From: Diphasiastrum complanatum
Lineage: Eukaryota > Streptophyta > Lycopodiopsida > Lycopodiales > Lycopodiaceae
Direction of reading: 5' to 3'
Length of the DNA: 64,000 nt
Assembly (NCBI GenBank): GCA_029204225.1
Contig: CM055092.1
Span: 13,676,059 to 13,740,058, forward strand
Shown: one piece after another, positions 44,259 through 56,275 of the stretch
Layout: every line of letters begins with the position of its first letter
How positions within the stretch are numbered: the stretch's first letter is position 1
The notes under the pieces: model-generated
The model's database searches: none
Seen by the model: the letters and a program-made list of their open reading frames with translations, nothing else
What the model was told of the DNA's origin: nothing
Position numbers and translations under genes: made by a program

Positions 44259-47200
44259 CTTCCTCCCTTAAACAGGTTCTGTCCTCAGAACAGGAAAAAG
44301 AAAACATGAAACCATTCCTTAAGCTTTCAAATCTTACCCGTGAAACTTTATTCTTAGTCTGATCTTTCCATCTGAATAAGTACTCAGAGATGCAACAATT
44401 CTTTAATTGCTTGCCTCTACTCATGAATACTAAATTCAAATTCCAAATAATATACTAAGCTATAAATCCTTCAAATGGGTAGATCTTATCCAAAATAAAT
44501 ACTCATCACCTTCATGTAATCCCAATTACATGAAATTCAGGGTGATTTTACTTTATTTCAGAAATCAAATCCAAAAGCTAAAAAAATTCCATATCAATTT
44601 CTTGGAGAAGATAATGCTTCTTGGTACAAATATTCTAAAATATATCAATTCAATCATCTAAAATCTCTAGGAGATCCATCAAGTCTCAGACAATTATAAC
44701 TCAAATCAGAGTATTGCAGTTACTCTAATGAGTTAACAGCCCCATTTCTAGCATCATATGCAAGAAATCAGCATCTATCTGTATCTTAATAGATTTATCC
44801 GTCTCCTACAAAACTGGAGATTTAGACTGAACTTCGTACACAAGCACTTATAAACTACAATCTGTAAGGTAAGCAAATTCCTCATAAGTAAGCAATTACC
44901 TAATGAAAATGCCTGTGAGATCCACACAATCTCAAGTATGTTCTCGAGTAAAGAAATTTAGAGTTCAACTAGCAAATCTAAATCCTTAACACACCCCAAT
45001 TGATCAAGAATTACTCATTATCTTAAGAATCCTCATATTCCCTTATAATCGTCAAATGATCTTTAAGTATCAGTTTATGATCCGTCAATCATAAACATTT
45101 AGAATTTTATGATTCGTCAATCATAATTTATAGGATTCCAAAACCATACTTAATCATTGGAAAATACTAGAGTATATGTACAACATACAACTCACGAATA
45201 TAAGAATCATTCTGAAATCTTTTTCACAAAGAAAATCACTGGATTCCAAGAATATTCTTCCAAATTGATTCGTAATCAGATAATGAGCTCCAAATTCTAC
45301 AATCAACCAAGTAATTAAAGACCATTATAATACATGTCTTTAACAAGATAAACTTTATACAATCACCTAGAACAACATCTAGAGATTACAAAGTTTTGCT
45401 AAATTCCCAAAATTCAGTTTACCATTCTTGGCACCATTAGGACCTGGTATCCAATTGAGCTCACTGGGATACTATCCCTAATGAATCAAGTCTATTTCTC
45501 AACTAAGAAATATTCATCCAAGAAGTCAGTATCCTATGCACACAATTCCTTAATGAATCTGAATGACTCAAAAATTATGTGTCTTACAAGCAATACACAC
45601 AAAACAAACAATTTTCGGTGAATTCTCTTCACATTGTCCGTTTTATCAATTAACTTCCACAAGAGTAAATGAACTACTCAAGTAAATGAAATCTTAAATG
45701 TCTAGGTGCAGATCTTATTTATACTAGTATAACACCACATTTAGATCCATATCCAAATCACTTTTAAGTTAACCAATAGATCTATTAGAACAGATCTGTT
45801 AACTCTGCAAGTAATTATCAAACACGATACTTGATTATATGTCTATGTTCGTCAACTAGGTTAAGTGCACCAGATAACCTCAGTAACCAGGAATACATAG
45901 TAGATCCACACAAGATTAATCGTGCACATATGAGAAAAATCTCACTATGACCCAGTACATAAACACGTATATCCTTATCTGGCAGATTCCTCCAAAATCT
46001 GCATATGTTACTCACATATATCACTGAGAATCTTGTAACTCAGCTACAAAAATTTCTATTTCTCTTGAGTAAATAACATATCTGGGAAATTTCTGAAGTG
46101 AATAATTCCACATCACAAGTTTTCCAACCATCATACTTTTATCCACAAAATTCCTTCAACCAGTAAACCTACTTCAGATCTTAGTGCGCCAACTAAGATT
46201 AGGCTGACTTACACATACATCTTTGGACAAAAGGTTCAGATTAAAGTTCTATTCCACTGATCCAATCCATAACTAAATGGTACTTGGTAGCCAATCAGGG
46301 AATCTTAATTTAATCTTTACCAACACTTCCCATATTCATGAATATCTCACAGCTCATTATCCCCAAAACTCCTCTAGTTCCAGATTATTCAAAATAATCA
46401 CTAGAGATTCCCTCTATTCACACACGATAGTTCCACCAATGCACACAAACTGGATTCCACCAAAGAAATCTATGCAACTAGTTGATCCCATGAAAGTCTT
46501 ATTCCTATCATTTTCTTCTCCCCCTTTTAAAAGAAATTCCAAAATTTTAATTAAAAAGTTCCTAGGAGACAACGTATAAGATATCAAAGATTTGAAAAAG
46601 TCAGTAATGAGTATCCAATACTATTAAAAACCAGACTTTTCCTTTAAAATCACTGAATATCTTATCCCGAGTGATAGAAACATTACTCTCAATAATCAAC
46701 TATCAAATAGAGATAGTGATTTGGGCTTAGGAAGTCTAAATTCCACTTAATCAATTGAAAACATCAATTGATTTTGAGCTAAATTCACAAACCTGAAATG
46801 GAAGTATGAATTCATATAACTTTAATAGTCCTTCAGAACCTAGTTTTACACTAGAAGGAATTATATGAATCTCAATCCAATTGTCTTATTTCTAAGAAAT
46901 TTCTAAAAAGTAGAGGTTTGAAATTATAAGAGAAATAGCTTTTAAGGGTTTCCGATTTGGAATTTATGAGATACCATTGAGGGATCCGGATTTATATCTC
47001 ATAACCTCTCCATATACTCTAAATAGGCTTTACCAATGGTTTCAACTGTTAGCATTACTATTAATGTAAATACTAACCATTGGCCTACAGATCATTCTCA
47101 CACAAGAATTCTCTCTTTGAAATCACTGATGTCTCATATCACTAGTTTTCTTTCCAAGAAAATCCTTTGCTTTTAGATCTGATCAACAAAAAATAAAAAA

Positions 47201-48890
47201 GACTATCTGACCATCCTATATCCAATATAGGGTCCAATCTTCAACCATTTTCTAGAAAGATACCTCCAGCTATTGAATTCTCCATTTCCATAAGTTTTCA
47301 CAATAGATGACAACATCATCTAAGAATACTACTAGGCATTGACCCCAGTACAGACGAGAAACCTCGTTCATATACAATCGAAATGACCTAAGCTTATTTT
47401 TCAAAACCAAAAAAAAAAATTCAATATAGCTGAAGTATAGCAATAGATATCCAGTATCTATGTTTAAAATGGTACAAGGAATTCAGTTCCTTCAAGAAGA
47501 TCAATAACTACATTATCCGATAATCCAGAGATCTAAAACCTCTATCTGGATTTCCAATACCAGATATGCACATATCTATTCCACCAAATATCGGAGTACC
47601 CCTAAATTTGTTCCTAATGGATCGCAATAATCCAGTTCAAAATTGTGATTTAACAAAAATCTACACATGGCTTTACCGTCACATAAACAACCCATCTGGC
47701 TAGTACTATCCATCCCAAATTCCTACCATCTGAGAGTACAACTCTTAGGAATAAGGTTCTCACAGTACAAATGTGATCCAAGTGCCATTCTGGTTCCATG
47801 CCACAATTTCCAATAACAAATAGGGTCAACTCATGGTCCTATAGATATTCAAAATAAATTCAACTTAATGAATTCAAAAAAAAACCCGGTGCTATGCAAT
47901 TGCCAAACAGGTATTCTTAACCAACCCAAATTACACAACACTATCACATTTACCTACTCAGGTGTCTCATTTTCTTCCTCCCTTAGATTTTTTGGTCATC
48001 CGAAAAATTTCATTAGCGAAGGTCCCCGAAAATTCCATTGACACATTTAAATGTTAGGCCACTTCCTTTTTTATCACACCAATTTATTTTCATTACTTCG
48101 TTAAAGTTGCCTGAATCAATGGAAAATCAATAAAATTTGGTTCCGGGTATTCTTTACAATATTCGATACACTTGTTATTTTAATCGAATATAGGACGACC
48201 TCCCAAAAATTACGACCTTATTCCATTTATTCACTTTAACAAATATCTGAAAATCTTTAGTTTCCACAATCCTAAAGATCAAAATCTTTTAGGATAACCT
48301 ATCGGCGAAAAGGAAGAATAAAAAAAACTACCGTTTAACTCAATTTATTGGGAGTAATTTTACTCCAGAGTTAAATCGATAAAAAGCACAGTACCAGGAA
48401 CCCATAATTCCACTAACTGGGTACTTGCCTAGAGAACCAAACCACTACCATTATTTTGTCAAGAGCGGTTCAATAAAATTTTTATCGATTATTACAGCTC
48501 GACACAAAAACAACAGTATTAAGTTCTCAAAAACTAGGCTTATAGGTAATTGTCAAGTTGAAAAGGACTTTATACATGCACATTGTCCATAGAGAAGAAA
48601 AACCAAATTCTTTCTATCTCTTACCTGAAAACAATATCCAAAACCGAGTTTACTGCATTGACACGCATGCCCAAAGAAATCAAAATTCCTCTCACATAAG
48701 CTAGTAACTCAAATTTTCCGAGTTCCCAAAATCACTTTTGGAACCATTTTTGAGGTTACTACTGGTCAAGCTCTTAAAACCTCGGTCGACCAGCATGCAC
48801 ACTCATGCAATTACAAAAAATTGTAGTACCACAATTACCCAAAAAAGCATATTCTAGAAAAACCCCAAGAGGCCTCACATAACCTAAAAA
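44259..48890 (-). pseudogene. Heavily decayed gypsy/chromovirus pol
   Basis: The minus strand just before the polypurine tract reads ISEYLFRWKDQTKNKVSRVR and on to SEDRTCLREE, resembling a chromodomain (EYLVKWKGY) and the tail that follows it in chromoviruses. Near 47280-47350 the minus strand reads QCLVVFLDDVVIYCEN, the gypsy RT active-site region (FxDD). Between and around these points stops occur every few codons in all frames, so integrase and RNase H are not individually recognisable. Spacing and order fit a full pol that has decayed by point mutation. The plus strand has no gene. Confidence 0.65.
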
Positions 48891-50900
48891 ATTTAGGTGT
48901 TGCACTCCAGCCGCCAATCACCCAAAAAGGGAGGCAGCCCTGCCGTGACCTCCATCGAGAGAGAGGGAAAGAGATATAACGTGCAGGTTTGAGGCTTGGA
49001 TCGCGTCTTCACTGGCTCCACCCACAGCTCATGGGCGCTCTCCACATATCGGGTTTACACCATGGCTACCATCGACTGCCTATCACAGCTCGAATCAGCC
49101 TTTGCCTTTCCTACGTCCATCCGCAAGCAGGAATCCAAGGTTTGCAGGAATTCAAGGTTTTAACTAGCGCTTTTGAACGCGCGATTCAAATTCCTAACCT
49201 GCTCATAAACTCCTAAATGCACTTTGCATCAGATAAACCAGAGGCAAAACAATGTCTGCAACTACTACACTCTTTCACCAACAGAGATACTCTGTAAGGA
49301 TCCTCAGAGCAGTCCGGACTTCGAATCAGCAAGCAACAGACTTGCAGGGGTTCAAAAAACCCAATTGCTCTCACAACGACCCTCACCACAAGAGGTGCAC
49401 AGCCATAGGAGAAGGTTTCTTTCGAATTAATCTTGCAACCACAACCCACAATCTTTATCTGCACTGTTAGAGAATCCGCAATTTACACTATCCCATCAAA
49501 GTTTTCAGTTTGCAGATTACAATTTGCATGTTTTACAAGAGGGTTAGTCTAAAAAAGATTAAATCTCACATGCAAACCATAAATTCCAAATTTTCAGCAA
49601 CAATCAGTTTATTCATTCAGGATAAATCGATTCGATGTCAATTTATCAATAAACATCTTGCTGCCCAATCTGAATCAAACTGTTCAAACCATTATGGACT
49701 CATGCAAATCATTCATCTAAAAAAACAGATTTGAACAAGAAAGTGGATCTACACATGCAGATCATTCTACTTCAAACGGAAAATTTTCAAGGCTTGAGAA
49801 AATAAGAATGAATTCCACACTAATTCACAGCATCTCTAACAAAATCAAACGAGGAGAAGAGCACTCTACCACCAAGTTTGAAAAGCATCCTCAAAACAAG
49901 AATTAGTGAATCCAAACCCAATTTCCCTTGAAAAAACAAGCTCCAATGATGTGGTGCCTCACCTTTATCTATCATCACATCTTATTATCGTCAACGAGTT
50001 TCTACCACTTTACAACGCACTCAGTCACTTGCAATACTTCGACGTGCCGTAGTTGTAGGAGAGCTTTTGCACTACCTAAACTTTCAACTATCTTAGCTAG
50101 CAAGTTACATCAAGCAGTAGGTTTTTTATAACTACTGTGTGAGATTGTTGCTTAAAATTCTAAAAAAGAGTAACAAATTTTTTTAGTTTTTGAAAAAGTT
50201 TCGAAAATCACAACTGGCTATTTTTGTAAGTTTTTTTCTAGCTATTGCTTTTTCTTTTTCTTTTTGGCCCTTTTTTTAATATTTATATATATTTTAGGGG
50301 GATTCCTCATTATTGAGAGGTTGACACGTGGATTTCCATTTGCTACGACTTCATCTTTCGCCGTCACATGTCTACCCATTTTGAGGTGCTTTCCTTTTAG
50401 GCATTTCACGTGAAATGTTCCCTTTTCACTCTTTTGAATGCATTTTTGTCGTGAGATTTTGGATCAGGAAGGGAAGACATCAGAGGCCCCCTCTCGCCAT
50501 ATCTGGGACGAAAAGGGGACACTAACTCTCGCTTCGCTTTGTTTTGTTAGCAAATTATTCTTATTTGTTTGATGTCTTGATAGTATTTGAAGAGCAGTAA
50601 TGTCTGTGTGAACATACACTTTAGTTTTTGTAATGATTGTTTGATTTGTTCTGTTTACAAGCGTTGAATTCGTTCGCTTAGTATCATGAAGGTTACTATT
50701 TTTGTGTATATTTGTCTGCTTGACAAGTTAGTTGTTTTTCTTTGCAACGATCTTTTAAGATGAATGATGCAGTGATAATACTGTCGCATCGTCAGTAGTT
50801 GAATTTTCTAAGATAAGCTGGTTTGTTGCTTTGTATCAGCACAACTGGTGCTTTAAGGTGAAAACACTCATTTGTCTTTTTTCTTGTAACACCAGGTAGT
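48891..50900. other. Unassigned; GC-richer block and promoter-like DNA
   Basis: About 48900-49260 is richer in GC than its surroundings and may be the gag or leader end of the minus-strand gypsy element, but no motif confirms it. Near 50310-50530 there is promoter-like DNA (GACACGTGGA, CACGTGAAA) followed by CT-rich sequence, yet no downstream coding sequence was recognised. Confidence 0.3.
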
Positions 50901-50935
50901 GAACATGGTTGTGGAAGAAAATCCCCAGCTCATTC

Positions 50936-51222
50936 AATCTAACATAACAACTGAATGTAATAAGATTCTTGGATTATTTTCAGTATTCATCATACCAACA
51001 TATATTTGAATGTGAAGTGCAAAACAATGGCGATAATAAGCAAAAGGACCAATTTGTTATTGTGCAAATACGATGGAAGCATTATGAACATGCACTAAAT
51101 AAGAAATCCATAAATAAACACATTCAGTCTAACATAACAACTGAATGTAATAAGATCCTTGGATTACATTCAGTATTCATGATACAAATATACATTTGAA
51201 TGTGAAGTGCAAAACAATGGCA
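50936..51222 (+). repeat. Direct duplication, period about 187 bp
   Basis: About 95 bp at 50936-51032 recurs at 51123-51220. Both copies contain TCTAACATAACAACTGAATG and TTTGAATGTGAAGTGCAAAA, at about 90 percent identity by eye. Non-coding. Confidence 0.85.
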
Positions 51223-51235
51223 GTAATTATATATC

Positions 51236-51246
<11 letters not shown>

Positions 51247-51289
<43 letters not shown>
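51247..51289 (+). repeat. (AC)n microsatellite
   Basis: About 21 AC units, preceded by a short TA run and followed by ATAC repeats. Confidence 0.95.
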
Positions 51290-51293
<4 letters not shown>

Positions 51294-51489
51294 TACATGT
51301 GTTGAATGAAGCATTGTGGAAGCAATATCTTTCATATCTTCTAATGCAAGTGTCAACTTTCATGAAAATTAAAAACTATACACAGCACCAAAGCCCTAAT
51401 ATTTCTCCATGTCAAGGCATGGCCATGTGGCTAGCCACATCACACTTGTTTTTTATTGGTGCATCTTCTTTGTATAAAATCTTCGACAA

Positions 51490-51740
51490 TTCCAATTTGT
51501 TTGTTTTTTCGAGTTTTAAATCCGAATTCAAAACAATTTTGTTGTTCAATTTTGCCAACATAGTTGGGAGAAAAATAATATTTCTTTGGCCGTAATATGT
51601 AGTGCTCCATAATGGTAGTTGTTATTGGCCAATAATCTTCTTGAAAATAGAGTTTGTCATACTTTGAAGATTTCTCCCAATAAAACTAGCCAGTTCCTTA
51701 AGACTATAGGAAACTAGAGTTTATGGGTTAAACCACTCAA
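51490..51740 (-). repeat. Dispersed repeat R3, longest copy
   Basis: The reverse complement joins the two R3 parts seen separately at 29290-29390 and 15846-15970, showing they belong together: LKELASFIGRNLQS..., then MEHYILRPKKYxFSPNYVGK. The coding-like frames are shifted relative to one another. Family unknown. Confidence 0.65.
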
Positions 51741-51972
51741 AGTTCCATGGCATATGTGGAGTTAACGTAACATGGAGGCGGTGGAGCATGATAGTTTGAA
51801 AAACTTCACGCCCAAGTAGTTGAGGTCTGATAGTTCATCCTCGCCCTACCTTGCACATTAATGCTTGGAAGTGTCAGCCTCTGACCCAAAATGTCGGCCA
51901 ACTGAGTAAAAATGAAAGGAAAAATACTATGGCTTTAAAGTAGAAACACAATGTTTCTTCAGCTCCCTCTTA

Positions 51973-54424
51973 AAGCGTGTAATTTCCTAATTTCCAAGCT
52001 GGCTCTCTGCTATTGCCTTATCCAATGCCATTGTAAAAATATCAGCTACCATATGCTTTGTTGGTATGAAGACGGTCTTCAACTCGTCTTTCTCAACTAG
52101 ATCCTTGATCAAGTGATACTTGATGACGATGTGCTTCGTTTTGGAATGAAACAATGGGTCTTTTGTCAGATGAATAGCAGAGGTGTTGTCCATGTGTAGG
52201 ATCAACGCCTCATCAATGCTCTGTCCTAGTCCACCTAGGAACTGTCTGAGCCACATCAGCTCATTGGCCATTGTGGCTGCAGCAACGTATTCTACCTCAC
52301 AAGATGATTGGGTAGTTATTGTTTGCTTTTCGCTGATCCAGATAACAGTTGCATTGGCTGCTATGGTGCATTCTCTTGAGACGCTTTTACTATCATCTTT
52401 CAGGGATGCCCAGCTTGCATCATTGTAGGATTCAATCTTGAATCTTGCATCTCGACAATAGCATAGGTCATAGTCCTGCGTGTTTTGCAAGTATTGCAGG
52501 ATCCTCTTGGCGATCTTCCAATGCATTGGACCTGGATTAATATTGAATTGGCTCAATTTGAACACTACGTAAGCAATGTCCGACCGCGTATTGTCTGCCA
52601 AGTACATCAAAGAACTGATAAGCCTTCTGTAAGGCTTATGCTCCATTGCTTGTCATTCTGCTTCATCTCTGGGACAGTCTTTGTTTGTCAGCACTGTGCT
52701 GTCTCATCAAATTTGACATCTCTGACAGTCTTCACTTCATTGGTTTTAGACATATATACTCTGTAGTATGCAGAGTGTATATCATAGCCAACCAAGAATC
52801 CTTGCTCCACATTTTTGTCCAGTTTCTTCTTCTTCTTGTCTGGTATGTGTGCATATGCTACACATCCGAAGATCTGAACATGAGCTAGATTGGGCTTGCT
52901 TCTCCACCATACCTCATGTGGGGTAGTGTGAGCAATGCTTTACTTGCATGTCCTGTTTTGCAGGTAGACAGCTATAGCTACTGCTTCAGCCCATAATGAT
53001 CTTGATGTCTTGGAGTAGGCCATCATTGATCTTGCAACTTCCATGCGAGTCCTGTTATTCCTCTCTGCTACATCGTTATGCTGTGGTGTGTAGGCTGCTG
53101 TCTTCCTGTGAAAAATACCACGACTTTTATAAAAGTCGGTAAAACGTTTGGAGATATATTCTCCTCCTTTGTCAGTCCTGATCTGCTTGACTTTCCTTCT
53201 AGTTCACTTCTCATCCCGATTTACATATTTTATAAACTTATCAAGAGCTTCATATTTGTTGTGGATGAAATAGACAACAGAAAACTTACTGTATTTGCTA
53301 TTTTGGTAACTGATAGCAGATCTTTCTATAGTGTCAGCACATATAGGACGTCATCCAGTCTTCTGTCTCTGCCATTGGTGCTCGGCCAAAGTCCTCCAGT
53401 GCCGCTTACTTCGTATCACGATCCACTCCCAAAACGATATATCTGGAGGAGTCGGTTTGTCAAAAGTGGACGATCATCTGTCTTGTCATCACAAAGTGTG
53501 ACGTGGCCCCTGAGTCAAGAACTATGTCTTGAACATCAGATGTGGATGTTGCACATATATCAGTGCATAGGTAAGCAGTGGAATTTCTGCTAGCTCAGTC
53601 TTCAGCCATCTTTGAGGATTCAGGCTCCTCTACGTATGACTGTGTGGTCATCACGTCTGCATCTCTCGCATGTCTTCTTGTCATTGCCTTGCTATTTGTT
53701 CCTTCATTTTGATCCACTTTCTTGGGTTCCCTACTTCTGCTGGTTTTGATCTGTTCTCTTTGTCGACTCCCTCTTAGGTTGAGCCTTCTTCTTCGACTGG
53801 TCTTTGTTGCTGTAGAGAGCTTGATTAGACTCATTCCTGTTGTCGTAGTGCTCTTTAGCTTCAACTTTTTCTTTGATGTCAATGACTACCTTGTCAAAGG
53901 TCATAGTTTAGCCAGCAATGTTCGGGTTGTCTGAAATGATCTCGGTAAGGAGCGTAGCAGGTAACTGAGCTGCTTCTCTTGTGAGACTGCATGTTCTGCT
54001 CCACCATTGTGTAGCGATAGGAAGAGGTTCTTCATCTTTCTAATGAAGCTCGTGAGATCTTTGCCATCCCATCTTAGATAGGTAAGCTGATCTTCTAGAT
54101 GCATTATCTGATTTCGTGACTTGGTTTGAAATTTGTTGATGAGTGTATCCCACATCTCTCTAGCATTAGAGATTGATGCGAGGTCAAGGGTAATGTTGTC
54201 TTTGATGAAGAGGAGATGACAGCTATTGCTTTGTCATTCTTCTCTTTCCACTCCTGAAGATCTTTGCTTGTGCTGGCTGGCATCTCTTCCGTTCCATCCA
54301 CCTACGACCATAAGGCTTCTCCTCTTAGGATTAGCGATGTCTTCACTTTCCGAGCAAGAAAGTTTGATCCATTTGCATCAAGTACTGTGCATATCTTTGA
54401 TTGGATGCTGTGAATGGAAGCCAT
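51973..54424 (-). pseudogene. Copia-B3 gag-pol with two deletions
   Basis: Gag ATG is at 54424 (MASIHSIQSKICTVLDANGS). A stop near 54301 and shifts follow. The main gag block at 53901-54155 reads KFQTKSRNQIMHLEDQLTYL. The zinc-knuckle region is mostly lost (53595-53882). Protease is intact at DSGATSHFV (about 53500). Near 53330 sequence jumps from the protease end (LDDVLYVL) into mid-integrase. Integrase and its tail (FGCVAYAHIPDKKKKK, VRDVKFDE) run to 52690. Near 52650 it jumps again to the RT end (PYRRLISSLMYLADNT), so the YVDD region is gone. RNase H (SSCEVEYVA, MDNTSAIHL, ADIFT) runs to 51987. Confidence 0.88.
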
Positions 54425-54439
54425 TGTCTTAGTGAAGTG

Positions 54440-54527
54440 GCCTGATTAAGCCTTATGGCTCTGATAAAGCCTTCCAACTCTGATACCACTGACGAAAACC
54501 TCTTAAGGAGGCTCTGCTCTGATACCA
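54440..54527 (-). other. PBS and repeated PBS-like motifs
   Basis: The minus strand carries TGGTATCAGAGC at 54527-54516 next to the LTR, a second TGGTATCAGAG at 54488-54478, and a third, GGCTTTATCAGAGCC, at 54471-54457. The spacings are about 39 and 17-20 bp. Only the first is adjacent to the LTR and is taken as the PBS. Confidence 0.75.
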
Positions 54528-54531
54528 CTAA

Positions 54532-55316
54532 TGGAATCTCAGAATGACTATGACAATGCCGAGCAATCAAGTTGCTCTGGAACCACTATTGGTAATGTAG
54601 CGGGCTCTCTGGTTGATTCATGTTGTCGCTCAGATGCAGCCGATCTGTCGGATAAGGCTACTACCTCAAGCCGTGATCAGTCATCCTCCGAACAAGCAAA
54701 TAACTAGTGCTAATCTAACTGTATGTTTATGAACAGCAGATAATGTCTTAATGACAACGGAAATATATCTACTGATGAAAGTGAACAAGCATCACAACAT
54801 TCACAAATTACACAATGAGCAAAAGAGATGTACACGTCTATATTATTAAAAATGAGTGTACATAGAAATCTTTCTTGAGCACTGTCTGTTTTCCAGATCA
54901 ACGCGTCAGCATGAGAGAGGTGTTCTCTTCTCATGAAAAAGAACTAGCTACTGCTAGAGCTATCTTTCTTCCTTGATACGTGCCTCACTGAGTGGTGCGT
55001 TCAGGAAACTATATATTCTCTTTCTGTGTATCTCTATCTATTTGTCTCTGATCCAAGACATATATCATGCTGGATTAGATTACATGATTGTTTAGCTAAG
55101 CTTAAGCTAAAACATCTATTTAAGCACGTTTGTGTTAACGTAACATGGCGATGGTGGAGCTTGATAGTTTGAAAACCTTCACGCCCAAGTAGTTGAGGTA
55201 TGATAGTTCATCCTCACCCTGACTTGCACATTGATGCTTGGAAGTGTCGACCTGACCCGAAATGTCGACCAACTGAGTAAAAATGAAAGGAAAAATACTA
55301 AGGCTTCCTAATATTG
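54532..55316 (-). repeat. 5' LTR of Copia-B3, outer end truncated
   Basis: The inner end is fixed by the PBS. The outer 180 bp is shared with the 3' LTR remnant at 51762-51940, which shows that about 30 bp of the LTR start is missing here, where R1 begins. TATA-like sequence lies near 54990-55010 (minus strand AGAATATATAG). Confidence 0.75.
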
Positions 55317-56275
55317 ATGCATGTGTTCTCCCTCCTAATATCCAATACTTCCTAGTGTCACGAGCTTGAAATCTCAATCACCCTCCAATCATTAACAAGA
55401 TGGTGAAGAACTTGGGTTTGGGTACCCCAACAAAATTTATTATTCCTCACACATACCTATGCATGAGAACACCTAGGACCCATGCCACCATGTTTTTGTT
55501 GGTCTTTATTGGAAGCTTCATGTCATTTACTATTTGCCTACACATTGGGGGTTTGTTGCTTATGGGAGCTACTTAAGCCTATGATAAACTATAATGGGAG
55601 CATGAGTACTTGTGAGAGCATTATATTCATTCTTTATGGAATATGAGCCCCTAAGTAGTTGATCTATTGCTCTCTTGAGCTCTTATTAGATGTTGTGCAT
55701 GCCTCTTGCCCACAATCTAAGAACTACACATGTGGCCCCCTCCTATTTCTACGGTATACTATGTGTCAAGGTGGGATTAAGAAGTCAAATCCATGAGCCT
55801 TGTATCTTAATGGATGACTAATGAGACTTTTCACATAAATGTCCATTGAAACTAGTTACAATAAGGTGGTGATCATAAATAGCATGTGCTTGTCTCTACA
55901 TGATAATAGACATCAATTCTAGGAGCCTTGTATCTTAATGGATGACTAATGAGATTTTTCACATGAATATGCATTGAAACTAGTTATAATAAGAAAATCA
56001 TTAATAGCATGTGCTTGTCTCTACATGATACTTGCCACCATGTGATCATACATAGAAAACTTATTAAATAGCACAATTGCACCATACTATAACACCACAT
56101 TCTTAACGCAAAAGGAGATCATGAACATATCAATTATAACATGTGCTCACCATGTTATTTGCTCACTATATTGTATAGTAACTAAAGTAGTGGACATTTG
56201 TTTGCCATTATCCATGGCCTAGATAGAGCCTCGTACTCATATTGGGTATTTCACTTTACATATCCTAAACCCTGA
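55310..56275 (-). repeat. Dispersed repeat R1, copy 2
   Basis: Reverse-complement match of 21600-22510, with the same internal tandem duplication (here about 55795-56035). Small indels and scattered substitutions separate the copies. Confidence 0.75.

Larger units (their letters stand above)
51762..55316 (-). mobile_element. Copia-B3: copia with two LTR remnants
   Basis: A minus-strand copia between LTR remnants. The 3' LTR part is 51762-51961 (the first 200 bp of the LTR) and the 5' LTR 54532-55316 (lacking its first 30 bp or so). The two share about 175 bp (51762-51940 and 55134-55316), with about 13 differences by eye. The polypurine tract TAAGAGGGAGC is at 51962-51972 and the PBS at 54516-54527. 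Both outer ends are cut: on the right it abuts repeat R1, on the left unrelated sequence near R3. Confidence 0.85.

Noticed and set aside
44224-44439. A small stand-alone gene
   Set aside because: The text resembles a chromodomain tail and is followed by a polypurine tract and LTR, so it is the 3' end of a gypsy polyprotein.
51762-55316. A 175-bp target duplication flanking Copia-B3
   Set aside because: The flanking direct repeats are far too long for a target duplication. Alignment with the polypurine tract and PBS shows they are parts of the two LTRs.
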